Shown one piece after another: positions 26,965 through 38,725 of a stretch of 64,000 nt of DNA. Each line of letters opens with the position of its first letter. The stretch's first letter is position 1. Source of the DNA: GCA-003244245 sp963712995 (lineage in GTDB: Bacteria > Actinomycetota > Actinomycetes > Mycobacteriales > Pseudonocardiaceae); the NCBI GenBank assembly GCA_963712995.1, contig CAVQKH010000021.1, positions 1 through 64,000 on the forward strand. Reading direction: 5' to 3'. A program made the position numbers and the translations under genes. The notes beneath the pieces are model-generated. The model did no database searches. It worked only from the letters and a program-made list of their open reading frames with translations, and was not told the origin of the DNA.

Positions 26965-27297
26965 ACGTAGCGGTTGCTCCCGGCGACCGGCCCTGCGTTG
27001 AGATCCGCGGCGGTAGGGGTAGGCCGACGCCGAAATCGCGATGTGGTCGCCGGGTCAGACCTGGCCCGGGGCTAACTGGCTGCCACCGGAAGTCCATCGG
27101 GAGCCGACGTGACGGCAAGGTCAGCTGCGCAGCGACGGTGCGCGCCGTGAACTTGACGAAAACGACATCGGGAGCGTGAAAAAGGTCGGTGACGTCTCGT
27201 TCACGGCACGTGGCGGACTTCCGGAGCGGACCGCGAAGCGCGCCGCGGTAAACGTGATCACGAATGCCTGGGAGGGAATAGCGGTAGGTTGATCGCT
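26965..27297. other. Intergenic region with no recognised feature
   Basis: No plausible gene was found on either strand between the hairpin and the flavin reductase start. The reading frames here give arginine-rich or low-complexity peptides. The flavin reductase promoter must lie in this stretch but no clear -35/-10 pair was seen. Confidence 0.5.
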
Positions 27298-27786
27298 GTG
27301 GACGCCCACCGCACCTTCGGTGAATTGGTCGTGGGGCTCGAGTACTCGATGTTCATCGTCACCGTTCGCGCCGGCGAGGAGCGGGCTGGTTGCCTGGTCG
27401 GGTTCGGCTGCCAGAGCAGCATCGACCCGGCGCGTTTCCTGGTCTGCCTGTCCCGGAAGAACCACACCTACCGGGTGGCGACGCGCGCCGAGGCGGTGGC
27501 CGTGCACCTCGTGCCTCGGCAGGCCGAGGCGCTGGCGCGACTGTTCGGTGGCTGTAGCGGCGAGGACGTGGACAAGTTCGCCCGGTGCGCCTGGCAGCCC
27601 GGCCCGGGCCGGTTACCGATCCTGCAGGAGTGCCGGAACTGGTTCGTCGGGCGGGTACTGGAACGGTTTGACCTCGGTGACCACGTCGGTCACCTCCTCG
27701 AGCCGATTGCGGCTCACCGGGAAGCCGGTGGGCCGTACTTCACCGTGCATCAGGCCATGCGCATCCAACCGGGGCATCCGGCGTGA
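27298..27786 (+). CDS. Flavin reductase-like FMN-binding protein
   Basis: This 162-residue protein has the split-barrel fold of the flavin reductase family, which binds FMN and reduces flavin with NAD(P)H or serves as a partner oxidoreductase. Family segments are FGELVVGLEYSMFIVTV, CLVGFGCQSSIDPARFLVC and HLVPRQAEALARLFGG. GTG 27298 is chosen because the protein family begins close to AHRTFGEL; TTG 27289 is possible. The stop overlaps the RibD-like reductase start (GTGA), so the two flavin- and pteridine-related enzymes are coupled. Confidence 0.8.
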   Translation: MDAHRTFGELVVGLEYSMFIVTVRAGEERAGCLVGFGCQSSIDPARFLVCLSRKNHTYRVATRAEAVAVHLVPRQAEALARLFGGCSGEDVDKFARCAWQPGPGRLPILQECRNWFVGRVLERFDLGDHVGHLLEPIAAHREAGGPYFTVHQAMRIQPGHPA

Positions 27787-28544
27787 CCGAGGTCATGTTG
27801 CGGCGGCTGCTGCCCGAGCCAGGCCTGGTGACCGCTGCCGAAGCCCTCGAGAACCTCAAACTTGAAGAGCTGGCCCCGCAGCACCGCCCGTACGTGGTGC
27901 TCAACATGGTGGCCACCGTCGACGGCGCGGCCGCGGTGGCGCAGCGCAGCGACCCGATCAGCAACCCCGCGGACCGGCAGCTGTTCCACGAGTTGCGCGG
28001 GCACGTCGATGCGGTCCTGGTCGGTGCCGGGACGGTGCGCACCGAGCGGTACGGACGCCTGGTCCGCGATCCGCAACGCCGGGAGCGCCGCGTCGCCCGG
28101 GGGTTGGCGCCCGACCCGCTGGCCGTCGTCGTGAGCCACCGACTGGCTCTGACCCCGGATCTGCCGTTGCTGGCCAACCCGCACTCCCGGGTAGTGGTGG
28201 TCACCGCCAGTGACGCCGAGCTGCCGGGGTGTGCGGCCCAGGTCGGTTACCTGCGCTCGGAACCGGAGGTGGACCTGGCTGCCATGCTCAGCCGGTTGCG
28301 CACCGAGCACGGTGTGCGCTCGGTGCTGTGCGAGGGCGGCCCGAACCTCAACGCCTCGTTGCTCCCCGCGGGCCTGGTCGACGAGCTGTTCCTGTCCATC
28401 GCCCCGTTACTGGCCGGCAGCGCCGGGTCGCTGTCCATCATCGGCCAGGCGCCGCTGGTCGAGCCGGTTGGTCTGGACCTGATATCCCTACTGGAATCCC
28501 AAGGCCACCTCTTCGCCCGCTACGCGCTGCGCCAGTCTCACTGA
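27783..28544 (+). CDS. RibD C-terminal-type pyrimidine reductase family protein
   Basis: This is a 253-residue stand-alone reductase domain of the dihydrofolate reductase/RibD-C superfamily, expected to use NADPH on a pyrimidine or pterin-like substrate. Signatures include VLNMVATVDGAAA, AVLVGAGTVRTERYG and VLCEGGPNLNASLL. It lacks the N-terminal deaminase domain of bifunctional RibD. It is translationally coupled to the flavin reductase. An 18-bp tandem duplication spans its stop codon. Confidence 0.85.
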   Translation: MTEVMLRRLLPEPGLVTAAEALENLKLEELAPQHRPYVVLNMVATVDGAAAVAQRSDPISNPADRQLFHELRGHVDAVLVGAGTVRTERYGRLVRDPQRRERRVARGLAPDPLAVVVSHRLALTPDLPLLANPHSRVVVVTASDAELPGCAAQVGYLRSEPEVDLAAMLSRLRTEHGVRSVLCEGGPNLNASLLPAGLVDELFLSIAPLLAGSAGSLSIIGQAPLVEPVGLDLISLLESQGHLFARYALRQSH

Positions 28545-28563
28545 ATGCGCCAGTCTCACTGAA
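28528..28563. repeat. 18-bp tandem duplication across a stop codon
   Basis: Two adjacent identical 18-bp units (28528-28545 and 28546-28563) begin TGCGCCAGTC. The first contains the last codons and stop of the reductase gene. It looks like a recent slippage duplication. Confidence 0.9.
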
Positions 28564-28577
28564 TGTGGGCAAGGAGT

Positions 28578-29705
28578 TCAGGGACACCCGATTTCGGCCC
28601 AGCCGGACACGTCCTGGCGGCTGCGGGGTTGCGGGCCGACGTATTGGGCAACGGGGCGGATCAGGCGGCCGGTGCGTTTTTGCTCCATGATGTGGGCGCA
28701 CCAGCCCGCGGTCCGGGCGCAGGTGAACATCGCCGCCATCATGTGCGGCGGGACCTGCGCGAAGTCGAGGATCACCGCGGCCCAGAACTCGACATTGGTC
28801 TCGATCGCCCGGTCCGGCCGGCGCTCAGCCAGCGCGGCCAGCGCGGCCAGCTCCAGGGCCACCGCCACCTCGTGGCGTGGCGCACCGAGCTCCTGGCAGA
28901 ACCGCCGCAACACCCGGGCTCTCGGGTCCTTGGCCCGGTACACCCGGTGACCGAACCCCATCAGCCGCTCACCACGATCCAGCACGCCGCGCACCACCGC
29001 CGCGGCGTCGCCGGTGCGCTCCACCTCCTCGATCATCGGCAGCACCCGCGCCGGCGCCCCACCGTGCAGCGGGCCGGACATCGCGCCGATCGCCCCGGAC
29101 AGGCAGGCGGCGACGTCGGTGCCGGTCGAGGCGATCACCCGAGCGGTCAGCGTCGAGGCGTTGAGCCCGTGCTCCGCAGCCGAGACCCAGTAGGCGTCCA
29201 CCGCCCTGACGTGCGCCGGGTCCGGGTCGCCGCGCCAGCGGGTCATGAAGCGCTCGGTGATGGTGGAGCACTGGTCGATCCGGTGCTGCGGGACGGCCGG
29301 CTGGTGGATGCCGCGGGCCGACTGCGCCACATAGGACAGCGCCATCACCGATGCCCTGGCCAGCTCATCGCGGGCCTGCGCGCCGGAGCTGTCCAGCAAC
29401 GGGCGGTAGCCCCAGATCGGGGCGAGCATCGCCAAGGCAGCTTGCACGTCGACCCGGACGTCACCGGTGTGCACCGGCAAGGGAAACGGCTCGGCGGGGG
29501 GTAGGCCGTGCCCGAAACGCCCGTCGGTCAGCAACGCCCACACATCACCGAAGGTCACATAACCAGCGAGATCCTCGATATCCACGCCGCGGTAGCGCAA
29601 CGCTCCGCCGTCCCGATCCGGTTCGGCGATCTCGGTATGAAAGGCGACCACACCCTCCAACCCCGGCTTGAAATCGTCCTCCGCCACCCCGTTCAACACG
29701 GTCAC
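28578..29705 (-). CDS. citA: Citrate synthase 2
   Basis: This 375-residue citrate synthase condenses acetyl-CoA and oxaloacetate. It corresponds in length and position to CitA (Rv0889c), the second citrate synthase of mycobacteria. Key motifs are the active-site AAEHGLNAS (His), GPLHGGAPARV (His), LMGFGHRVYRAKDPRA (His and Arg) and ETNVEFWAAVIL (catalytic Asp replaced by Glu-Phe context as in this subgroup). The start is GTG at 29703-29705 (MTVLNGVAEDDFKPGLEG). It diverges from pdxH. Confidence 0.92.
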   Translation of the reverse strand: MTVLNGVAEDDFKPGLEGVVAFHTEIAEPDRDGGALRYRGVDIEDLAGYVTFGDVWALLTDGRFGHGLPPAEPFPLPVHTGDVRVDVQAALAMLAPIWGYRPLLDSSGAQARDELARASVMALSYVAQSARGIHQPAVPQHRIDQCSTITERFMTRWRGDPDPAHVRAVDAYWVSAAEHGLNASTLTARVIASTGTDVAACLSGAIGAMSGPLHGGAPARVLPMIEEVERTGDAAAVVRGVLDRGERLMGFGHRVYRAKDPRARVLRRFCQELGAPRHEVAVALELAALAALAERRPDRAIETNVEFWAAVILDFAQVPPHMMAAMFTCARTAGWCAHIMEQKRTGRLIRPVAQYVGPQPRSRQDVSGWAEIGCP

Positions 29706-29909
29706 GCCATCCTCCTCGCACGGTAGAGCCCCTCGGTTGGGCACGCGCGGGTCGCTGACCGGCCAACGGGTGGGCGCACGCCCAGGCGCGGCGCCGCGCG
29801 GATGGGCTAACACTGCACCCCATGCACGCCTGAGGCAATCTTGACCGTGGTTTCGTGCACCGATGGGTTTCCATCGAGCTCGCCGATCGCGCAGGGCGGA
29901 GGCAACGCG

Positions 29910-30563
29910 GTGAAGTGGACTGCTGACCTTGCTCGGATGCGGGTCGCCTACACCGATCGGGGGCTGGGGGAGGGCGACCTCGCCGGTACCTGGCACGAGC
30001 AGTTTGCCGCCTGGCTCGCCGACGTCCTGGCCGCGGGTTTTCCCGAGCCCAACGCGATGGTGCTGGCCACCGTGGACGCCCACGGACTGCCCAGCTCCCG
30101 GACCGTGCTGGTCAAGGGTTTCGATGAGAGAGGTTTCGAGTTCTACACCAACCTGCATTCTGCCAAGATGCGTGACCTCAACGGCACCGGATTCGCTGCG
30201 GCGACGTTCCCCTGGATCGGGCTGCACCGCCAGGTGCACCTGCGCGGGCCGATCGAGCTGCTCACCGCGGAGCAGAGCACCGTGTACTGGCGGACCCGCC
30301 CGCGTGGCGCCCAGCTGGGCGCGTGGGCCTCAGCTCAGTCCAGCGTGGTACCCGACCGGCGCGCCCTGGACGTCGCGCTGGAGCACGCTGCGGCCCGCTT
30401 CGCCGACGCGGAGCAGGTGCCGTTGCCACCGCACTGGGGCGGGGTCCGGATCCGACCGGTCAGCGTGGAGTTCTGGCAAGGCAGGCCGGACCGGATGCAC
30501 GACCGTCTGCGCTACCAGATCGCCGATGACGGCACCTGCACGATCTGCCGCCTCGCCCCGTAA
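29910..30563 (+). CDS. pdxH: Pyridoxamine 5'-phosphate oxidase
   Basis: This is a 217-residue FMN-dependent oxidase that makes pyridoxal 5'-phosphate from PNP or PMP. Family motifs are PNAMVLATVDAHGLPSSR, RTVLVKGFDERGFEFYTN (FMN site), RQVHLRGPIE, and the C-terminal signature VEFWQGRPDRMHDR. GTG 29910 is chosen, with a purine-rich site (GGCGGAGG, 29895-29902) upstream; the frame is open to 29841 but that extension is not family-like. It lies between the two citrate synthase genes. Confidence 0.93.
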   Translation: MKWTADLARMRVAYTDRGLGEGDLAGTWHEQFAAWLADVLAAGFPEPNAMVLATVDAHGLPSSRTVLVKGFDERGFEFYTNLHSAKMRDLNGTGFAAATFPWIGLHRQVHLRGPIELLTAEQSTVYWRTRPRGAQLGAWASAQSSVVPDRRALDVALEHAAARFADAEQVPLPPHWGGVRIRPVSVEFWQGRPDRMHDRLRYQIADDGTCTICRLAP

Positions 30564-30619
30564 CGCGACTGTGTTGGCGCGTTACGCCGCCGCACCGCGT
30601 TGCGAGCTACCGTGGAGGT

Positions 30620-31912
<1,293 letters not shown>

Positions 31913-31914
31913 GG

Positions 31915-31930
31915 TCCCGGTAGGCCGGGA
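31915..31930 (+). terminator. Short hairpin after gltA2
   Basis: TCCCGG (31915-31920) pairs with CCGGGA (31925-31930) around a 4-nt loop, starting 3 bp after the citrate synthase stop. It is short and has no U tract, so it is only a possible terminator. Confidence 0.35.
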
Positions 31931-32008
31931 ATCATCCGTTGAGCGGTGCTCGATTCGCGGTTCGGCGCGTAGGTTGCCCGCAGGCCGAAACCGGGGAGCA
32001 ACGAATCC

Positions 32009-33058
32009 ATGCGCACCATCGAGTGGGTCGACGGACACGTCGATGTGATTGACCAGACCGCCTTGCCTCAGCAGCGGCGAGTGGCCCTGCACGCCACCGG
32101 CGACGTGGTGAATGCGATTCACCGGATGGTGGTGCGCGGTGCGCCCGCGCTGGGTGCATTGGGGGCGTTGGGTGTAGCACTGGCCGCTGCGCGGTCGGCG
32201 GAGCTGGGATATGACCCCGATGCCGTGCGCACCGATGCCCGCCGTATCGCCGAAGCCCGGCCGACCGCGGCGCACCTGAGCTGGGCGGTGCAGCAGGTGC
32301 TCCCCGCGGTGCCGCGGGGCCCCCAAGCGGTGCTGGCTGCCGCGCAGGCCTTGGTGGAGGCCGATGTGCGGGCCTGCGCGACGCTGTCCCGGCTCGGTGC
32401 CGCCCTGCTGCGCAGCTACGTCGGCGACCGGCCGATGGTGCTGCACACTCACTGCAACGCGGGCGCGCTGGCCTGCGTGGAGTGGGGTACCGCGCTCGGT
32501 ATCGTGCGGGCACTGCATGCCGACGCGCTGGTCCGGATGGTGGTGGTCGGGGAGACTCGACCGCTGCTGCAGGGTTCTCGGATCACCGCGGTCGAACTCG
32601 CCGGGCTGGGCGTGCCACATCAGGTGGTCGTGGACGCTGCGGGCCCCTCGCTCATCGCCAGCGGGGAAGTGGACGCGGTGATCGTCGGGGCGGACCGGAT
32701 CGCCGCCAACTACGACGTGGTGAACAAGGTGGGCACCTACCCGTTGGCCCTGGCCGCGGCGCGGGCCGGTATCCCGTTCGTGGTGGCTGCACCGACCGCC
32801 ACCATCGACCTCGACACGCCCACCGGAGCAGGGGTGACCATCGAGTACCGCGACCCCGACGAGGTACTGCTGGTAGGTGGTTGGCGGATGGCGCCGGTCG
32901 AGTCCAGCGCACTCAATCCCGCCTTCGACGTGACCCCTGCCGATCTGGTCACCGCGATCGTCACCGAGTCCCGGGTGATCGAGCCGTCGCGGCCGGCGGA
33001 GGCGACGGTGGTGCACGCGGTGACCGTGCCCGCCATGCGGATGGTCGGGGCGTCCTGA
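32009..33058 (+). CDS. mtnA: S-methyl-5-thioribose-1-phosphate isomerase
   Basis: This is a 349-residue enzyme of methionine salvage, converting methylthioribose 1-phosphate to methylthioribulose 1-phosphate. It has the eIF2B-like fold with IHRMVVRGAPALGALGALG, the catalytic cysteine in THCNAGALACVEWGT and the catalytic aspartate in VGADRIAANYDVVNK. The start is ATG 32009. No other methionine-salvage gene is adjacent, so the pathway is completed elsewhere or the enzyme acts on 5-deoxyribose-phosphate by-products. Confidence 0.93.
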   Translation: MRTIEWVDGHVDVIDQTALPQQRRVALHATGDVVNAIHRMVVRGAPALGALGALGVALAAARSAELGYDPDAVRTDARRIAEARPTAAHLSWAVQQVLPAVPRGPQAVLAAAQALVEADVRACATLSRLGAALLRSYVGDRPMVLHTHCNAGALACVEWGTALGIVRALHADALVRMVVVGETRPLLQGSRITAVELAGLGVPHQVVVDAAGPSLIASGEVDAVIVGADRIAANYDVVNKVGTYPLALAAARAGIPFVVAAPTATIDLDTPTGAGVTIEYRDPDEVLLVGGWRMAPVESSALNPAFDVTPADLVTAIVTESRVIEPSRPAEATVVHAVTVPAMRMVGAS

Positions 33059-33061
33059 CCC

Positions 33062-33562
33062 TCAGTCTCCGGCGGCTTGGCCGGTGACGTTCACGGAGCC
33101 GACCGCGAATGCCACCTCACCGACGTTCATCGTGGGCAGCGTGAACACACACTGGTAGGTTTAGCCCTCGCCGGGCACGAGCTTCTTGCGGACCGGAGTC
33201 ATGCTCATCGGCACGGTGGCGCCGTTGAACTGTGGGTCGTGCGGACCCAGGGCGCCGGTATCGACGGTGATCGGGATGTCGTTGGTGTTGACCAGCGCGA
33301 TGGTGAACCGCACACCACCCTTGATCTTCTCCGGCCGTAGCACCGTCATCGTGATACCGGCGGCATCGGTGACGGGTGCGGCGAACGCGACCAGATCGAC
33401 CGCGCGTTCAGTCCCTGCTGGTCGTGGTGGCGTGGATTCGGACGTTGCGGTATTGGGTGTCGCGGCGTTCGGCGTCGCGGTGTTGGACGTCGGTGCCTGC
33501 TGTGGGCTGGCCTGCTGAGTCGGTGGGCTGGGACGGGCGATAGCCAAGCCACCGGCACCCAC
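33062..33562 (-). pseudogene. DUF4352-like secreted protein gene with in-frame stop
   Basis: The frame encodes a threonine/proline-rich linker followed by an immunoglobulin-like domain of the DUF4352 type (ITMTVLRPEKIKGGVRF, then LVNTNDIPITVDTG). It stops at TAA 33161-33163 right after VPGEG. Reading through that codon, the same frame continues TYQCVFTLPTMNVGEVAF and ends at TGA 33062-33064, which completes the domain. A single CAA-to-TAA change would explain the stop. No signal peptide or membrane segment is found at the N-terminus, so the 5' end also looks lost, possibly to the hairpin repeat at 33630. Confidence 0.65.
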
Positions 33563-33629
33563 GGCTTTTCAACGGCCCGTCGGACAAACCACCTAAGATA
33601 CGGTAGCGGCGCGTGGTTGTACAGTGATT

Positions 33630-33686
33630 GTGAGTGGCAAACAGTGTGTAGCCACTGTTTGGTGTTAGCCACTGTTTGCCACTCAC
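33630..33686. repeat. 17-bp inverted repeat with internal third copy
   Basis: The arms 33630-33646 and 33670-33686 are perfectly complementary (core GAGTGGCAAACAGTG). A further partial copy of the right arm, TAGCCACTGTTTG, lies in the loop at about 33649-33661. The right arm overlaps the stop of the formaldehyde dehydrogenase gene. It resembles a REP-type palindromic element. Confidence 0.75.
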
Positions 33687-34783
33687 GTGTTGTTGCGCAG
33701 CAGCACGACGCTGCGCAGCACTTCGCCGCGCTCCATTTTCTCGAAGGCCGCTTCCACGTCGTCCAGGCTGATCGTCTCCGAGACGAACCGTTCCAGGGGT
33801 AGGCGCCCCTGGAGGTGCAGTTCGATCAGCATCGGGAAATCCCGCTCGGGCAGGCAGTCGCCGTACCACGACGACTTGAGCGCGCCGCCCCGTCCGAAGA
33901 TCTCCAGCAGCGGGATCTCGGGCACCATCATCTCCGGGGAGGGCACCCCGACCAGGACCACGGTGCCCGCCAGGTCGCGGGCGAAGAACGCCTGCCGCCA
34001 GGTCTCCGGCAGGCCCACCGCGTCGATCACGACGTCGGCTCCGAAGCCCCCGGTGTGTGCCCGGACCGCCTCGATGACGTCGCAGCTGCGGGCGTTGACG
34101 GTGTGCGTCGCGCCGAAGTCGGTGGCCCACCGCAGCTTGCCCTCGTCGATGTCGATGCCGATGATCGTGGTCGCGCCGGCCAGCCGAGCCCCGGCGATGG
34201 CGCCGTTGCCCACCCCGCCACACCCGATCACCGCCACCGAGTCCCCGCGGGTGACGCCGCCGGTGTTCATCGCCGCGCCGAGACCGGCCATCACGCCGCA
34301 GCCGAGCAGCCCGGCGACCTCCGGCGCGACCGCCGGGTTGACCTTGGTGCATTGGCCGCTGTGAACCAGGGTCTTCTCGACGAAAGCTCCGATGCCCAGC
34401 GCGGGCGAGAGCACGGTGCCATCTGGCAGCGTCATCGGCTGGGCGGCGTTGTGCGTGGCGAAGCAGTACCAGGGTCTGCCCCGGCGGCAGGCTCGGCAAC
34501 GTCCACAGACCGCGCGCCAGTTGAGGATGACGAAATCACCCGGAGCCACCGTGTCGACGCCGTCCCCCACGGCCTCCACCACACCGGCGGCCTCGTGCCC
34601 GAGCAGGAACGGGAACTCGTCATTGATGCTGCCCTGGCGGTAGTGCAGGTCGGTGTAGCACACACCGCATGCCTGCACCACGACCAGCGCCTCACCCGGT
34701 CCGGGGTCCGGTACCTGCACGGTCTCCACCGTGACCGCCGCACCTTTGCCGCGCGCAACCACCCCACGCACTTCGTGGCTCAC
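33683..34783 (-). CDS. mscR: S-(hydroxymethyl)mycothiol dehydrogenase
   Basis: This is a 366-residue zinc alcohol dehydrogenase of the mycothiol-dependent formaldehyde dehydrogenase group (also nitrosomycothiol reductase). The catalytic zinc ligands are in CGVCYTDLHY and LGHEAAGVVE, and the structural zinc cysteines are in AVCGRCRACRRGRPWYC. The NAD-binding glycine motif is VIGCGGVGNGAI and the substrate-binding segment is SSWYGDCLPERDFP. The start is GTG 34781-34783. It supports the use of mycothiol by this organism. A DoxX-like gene starts upstream on the same strand. Confidence 0.92.
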   Translation of the reverse strand: MSHEVRGVVARGKGAAVTVETVQVPDPGPGEALVVVQACGVCYTDLHYRQGSINDEFPFLLGHEAAGVVEAVGDGVDTVAPGDFVILNWRAVCGRCRACRRGRPWYCFATHNAAQPMTLPDGTVLSPALGIGAFVEKTLVHSGQCTKVNPAVAPEVAGLLGCGVMAGLGAAMNTGGVTRGDSVAVIGCGGVGNGAIAGARLAGATTIIGIDIDEGKLRWATDFGATHTVNARSCDVIEAVRAHTGGFGADVVIDAVGLPETWRQAFFARDLAGTVVLVGVPSPEMMVPEIPLLEIFGRGGALKSSWYGDCLPERDFPMLIELHLQGRLPLERFVSETISLDDVEAAFEKMERGEVLRSVVLLRNNT

Positions 34784-34808
34784 CGCGACCTCCCGTTCCC
34801 GGGCCGAT

Positions 34809-35204
34809 CTAGCGGCGGCGCTTGCGCCTGCCGCCGGCAATCGTGCTCGCCAGCAGGAGCCCGCCGAGCAGGCCGCAGTTGGACAGGAAGTTCGCCTGGC
34901 GGGCCTTGCGGGCGTCGGGGGAACCGGCGGGGGAGAACGGATGCCCGGCCACGGTGGTCGGGATCAGATCCGCCGCGAGGACGATCGCAGAGAGCCGGGG
35001 CATCCGCCCGAGTCCCATCAGCAGCCCAGCGGTGATCTTGACGGCAGCGCCCGCCTGCACGACCAACGCCGGATTGACCGCAGCAGGAGCCTTCGTCAGC
35101 AGCGGCGCGACTGTCTCGATCTTCGGCTTCGGGTTGAGTAAATCTTCTACGCCGTTCGCGACGGATACGGCGGCGAGTAGCGGGCGGGCAACACGGCTGA
35201 ACAC
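34809..35204 (-). CDS. DoxX family membrane protein
   Basis: This 131-residue protein is predicted to have four membrane helices and shows DoxX family features (an N-terminal RPLLAAVSVANGVEDLLNP and a tail rich in arginine and lysine). GTG at 35202-35204 is preceded by a strong ribosome site (AGAGGAG). DoxX-like proteins are linked to thiol and oxidative stress in mycobacteria. It lies 25 bp before the mycothiol-dependent dehydrogenase gene on the same strand, so a shared thiol-related transcript is plausible. Confidence 0.8.
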   Translation of the reverse strand: MFSRVARPLLAAVSVANGVEDLLNPKPKIETVAPLLTKAPAAVNPALVVQAGAAVKITAGLLMGLGRMPRLSAIVLAADLIPTTVAGHPFSPAGSPDARKARQANFLSNCGLLGGLLLASTIAGGRRKRRR

Positions 35205-35295
35205 GGCGGCTCCTCTCTGAGCTCTTCGCTTTTGCACCGTAGCCTTCCTATGCCGCTGCGAGGTGGAAGCCACCCGTCCGGGGCATAGCGAGAAC

Positions 35296-36648
<1,353 letters not shown>

Positions 36649-36738
36649 AGCTGGTGCACCTCCTGATAGCCCGGAATGACCCCGTGATACCTGACCCCGT
36701 GATACCTGACAGCCCCGGCAGGCCCCGCCCGCTCGACG

Positions 36739-37476
36739 TTACGCCACGACGATGCGGCGCAACGCCGCGACGGTCAGCCCGTTGCGCAGTCGCGGGTCGC
36801 CACGGAGCACCGATACTCCACCAGGGCGAGCCAGGTCGTCGAGCACCGCCACCGCGCCGGACAGGTCCTGATCACGGGTGTAGCCGTTGACTACCGCGAC
36901 ACACCGCAGCCCAGCCGCCTGGGCGGCTTGCACCCCGTTGGCCGAGTCCTCCACAGCTACCGCGTCGACGGGCGCCAGGTGCAGGCGGGCCAGCGTCTCC
37001 TGGTACGCTGCTGGAGCGGGTTTGAGGTCAGTAACGTCTGACCCGGTGACGACGACGTCAAATGCAGCGAGCCCGAAAAGAATGTCGAGCAGCGGCAGTA
37101 CCCAATCGCTGGTTCCCGTAGTGGCCACCGCGGTCGCCACTGCCTCCGCGCGCAGCGCGGAGATCAGTTCCGTCGTTCCTGACCGGGCCTTGATCGCGCC
37201 CGAGCGGACCAGTGCGGTGAATCGGCGGGTTTTGTCGCGATGCAGTTGCGCCGCCAGCGTGGAGGCGTGGGTAGGGGAGTATCCCTTCGATTGGAGGTAG
37301 CGTTCGATCCGCCGACGACCACCGGTTGTGGTGAGCAGCTCGCCGTATTCCTCGACACTCCACCGGTAATTCAGGCCGGCTGCCTGGAAGGCTTCGTTGA
37401 ACGCCACTCGATGACCGTCGCGTTCGGTATCGGCGAGTGTGCCGTCCACATCGAAGATGACTGCCCGCAGCGACAT
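36739..37476 (-). CDS. HAD-IA hydrolase, CbbY-like
   Basis: This 245-residue phosphatase starts at the ATG ending at 37476 (MSLRAVIFDVDGTLADTE, motif I). Motif II is in AVATTGTSDW and motif IV in AVEDSANGVQAA. The four-helix cap contains the CbbY/beta-phosphoglucomutase-like stretch RYLQSKGYSP. CbbY-type enzymes remove phosphate from misfire sugar bisphosphates such as xylulose 1,5-bisphosphate. No RuBisCO gene is in the window, so that exact role cannot be claimed here. Confidence 0.85.
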   Translation of the reverse strand: MSLRAVIFDVDGTLADTERDGHRVAFNEAFQAAGLNYRWSVEEYGELLTTTGGRRRIERYLQSKGYSPTHASTLAAQLHRDKTRRFTALVRSGAIKARSGTTELISALRAEAVATAVATTGTSDWVLPLLDILFGLAAFDVVVTGSDVTDLKPAPAAYQETLARLHLAPVDAVAVEDSANGVQAAQAAGLRCVAVVNGYTRDQDLSGAVAVLDDLARPGGVSVLRGDPRLRNGLTVAALRRIVVA

Positions 37477-37565
37477 GTACCTCACGCTAGAGCTGTTGTC
37501 GGCGTCTCTGCGTCCCCCGAGCAGGTGGCACCATGGAGATCCTCCGAGGAGTTCGTCGAAGCGCC

Positions 37566-38507
37566 CTAAGCGTCTGTCCTGCTGGTCGGTCTCGACCGCC
37601 TGCCTCTCGCCCCATGGAACTCAGCCCGCACCGATTTGTGGTCCCGGGTCTGGCGTTTTTGATCTTCCCGGTTCGCCGAGGGAACACTTTCATCCGATCG
37701 TGAAGATCGTTTTCGTGCCCCCTTCGGCGTGTCAGAAGTAGTTTGACGGCTGGTTCCCGCTGCGGCAATCTTGCTGCCACCATCCTGGTGGGGAGGCTCG
37801 TGGCGGTCCTGCCAGCCGTCGGTCAGCGAGCCCAAGGCGTCGATCAGGTTGCGCACGGAGGTGAAGGTCCCCCGGCGGATGGCCTGCTGCGTGATGATGC
37901 CCAGGGACACCTCAACGAGCTTGTGCCACGGGTCCGGCTGACCCTCAGCCTGACCCTCAGCGACACCATGTGGGTTCTGCCGGTGCAATGCCGCGGCGCG
38001 CTGGGACAGATTGTGATACAGCCCGGCGAGGTCGCGAATCCGGGCCTGCCGCTGGAGATCAGTGGCGAAGGTGAACGTCTCGACGTGATCCGGCTGGATG
38101 CCCCACTTGCGCCATATTCGAGAGACCGTGGCGAACGAGATACCCAGATGTTGGGCCAACAGCCGCGACGACCACTGGTCGGCCCCCAGATGGGCTGGCG
38201 GACGGCCGCCGTCAGCGAGCGTGGTGGACACCACTTCAAGCTCGTCCACCACCGGCGGTCGGCCGGACCGGGGCAGATCGCCCAGCGCGTTGATCCCTCC
38301 GGTGGCATAGCGCTGGCGCCAGTTGAGGACGGTTGGGCGAGTCGCGCCGGTCCGCCGAGCGATCTCGGTGTTCGTCAGGCCCTCAGCCGACATCAACACG
38401 ATCCGTGCTCGCTGCGCCAGGCTGGGCCGCGCCGAGGCCGAGCGTGCCATCGCCTCGAGGCGGCCACGGTCACCCTCCCGCAGGGTCAGTGCAGCGACGA
38501 TCGCCAT
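37566..38507 (-). pseudogene. IS630-family transposase remnant with internal deletion
   Basis: The N-terminal half is the IS630 helix-turn-helix region (LTNTEIARRTGATRPTVLNW, then ISFATVSRIWRKWGI). After FATDLQRQARIRDLAGLY the DDE catalytic core is missing. The frame resumes at the C-terminal signature GIITQQAIRRGTFTSV, then runs into unrelated polar sequence. The DDE triad is therefore gone and the element cannot move by itself. Clear terminal inverted repeats were not found. Confidence 0.75.
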
Positions 38508-38725
38508 AGCTCATCATCTCGCAACTAAGACTGTAAAACAACTATCAACACATAGCCCTGCCAGGCACGTCGGGTACGGATGCCCCGCAGCTCGGCGGCG
38601 CGTAGCCGCTCTTGACACGCCGAACCTCATCCGTGTGGACTAATGCCCCGCGACCCATCAAAATGGACGCGGGAAGCCAACGAGCCCACTAGCAGCCGGC
38701 ACTGGAGCCAGAGAGGGGCCAGACG

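Noticed and set aside
27121..27507. Minus-strand open frame overlapping the flavin reductase start
   Set aside because: No domain, and the plus-strand flavin reductase frame is well supported.
31913..32008. Possible SAM riboswitch before mtnA
   Set aside because: The region shows no match to the SAM-I or SAM-IV core motifs I know; only a short hairpin is seen.
36681..36715. Direct repeat CCGTGATACCTGAC before fprA
   Set aside because: Only two short copies in a short intergenic stretch with no promoter logic; it looks like chance slippage.
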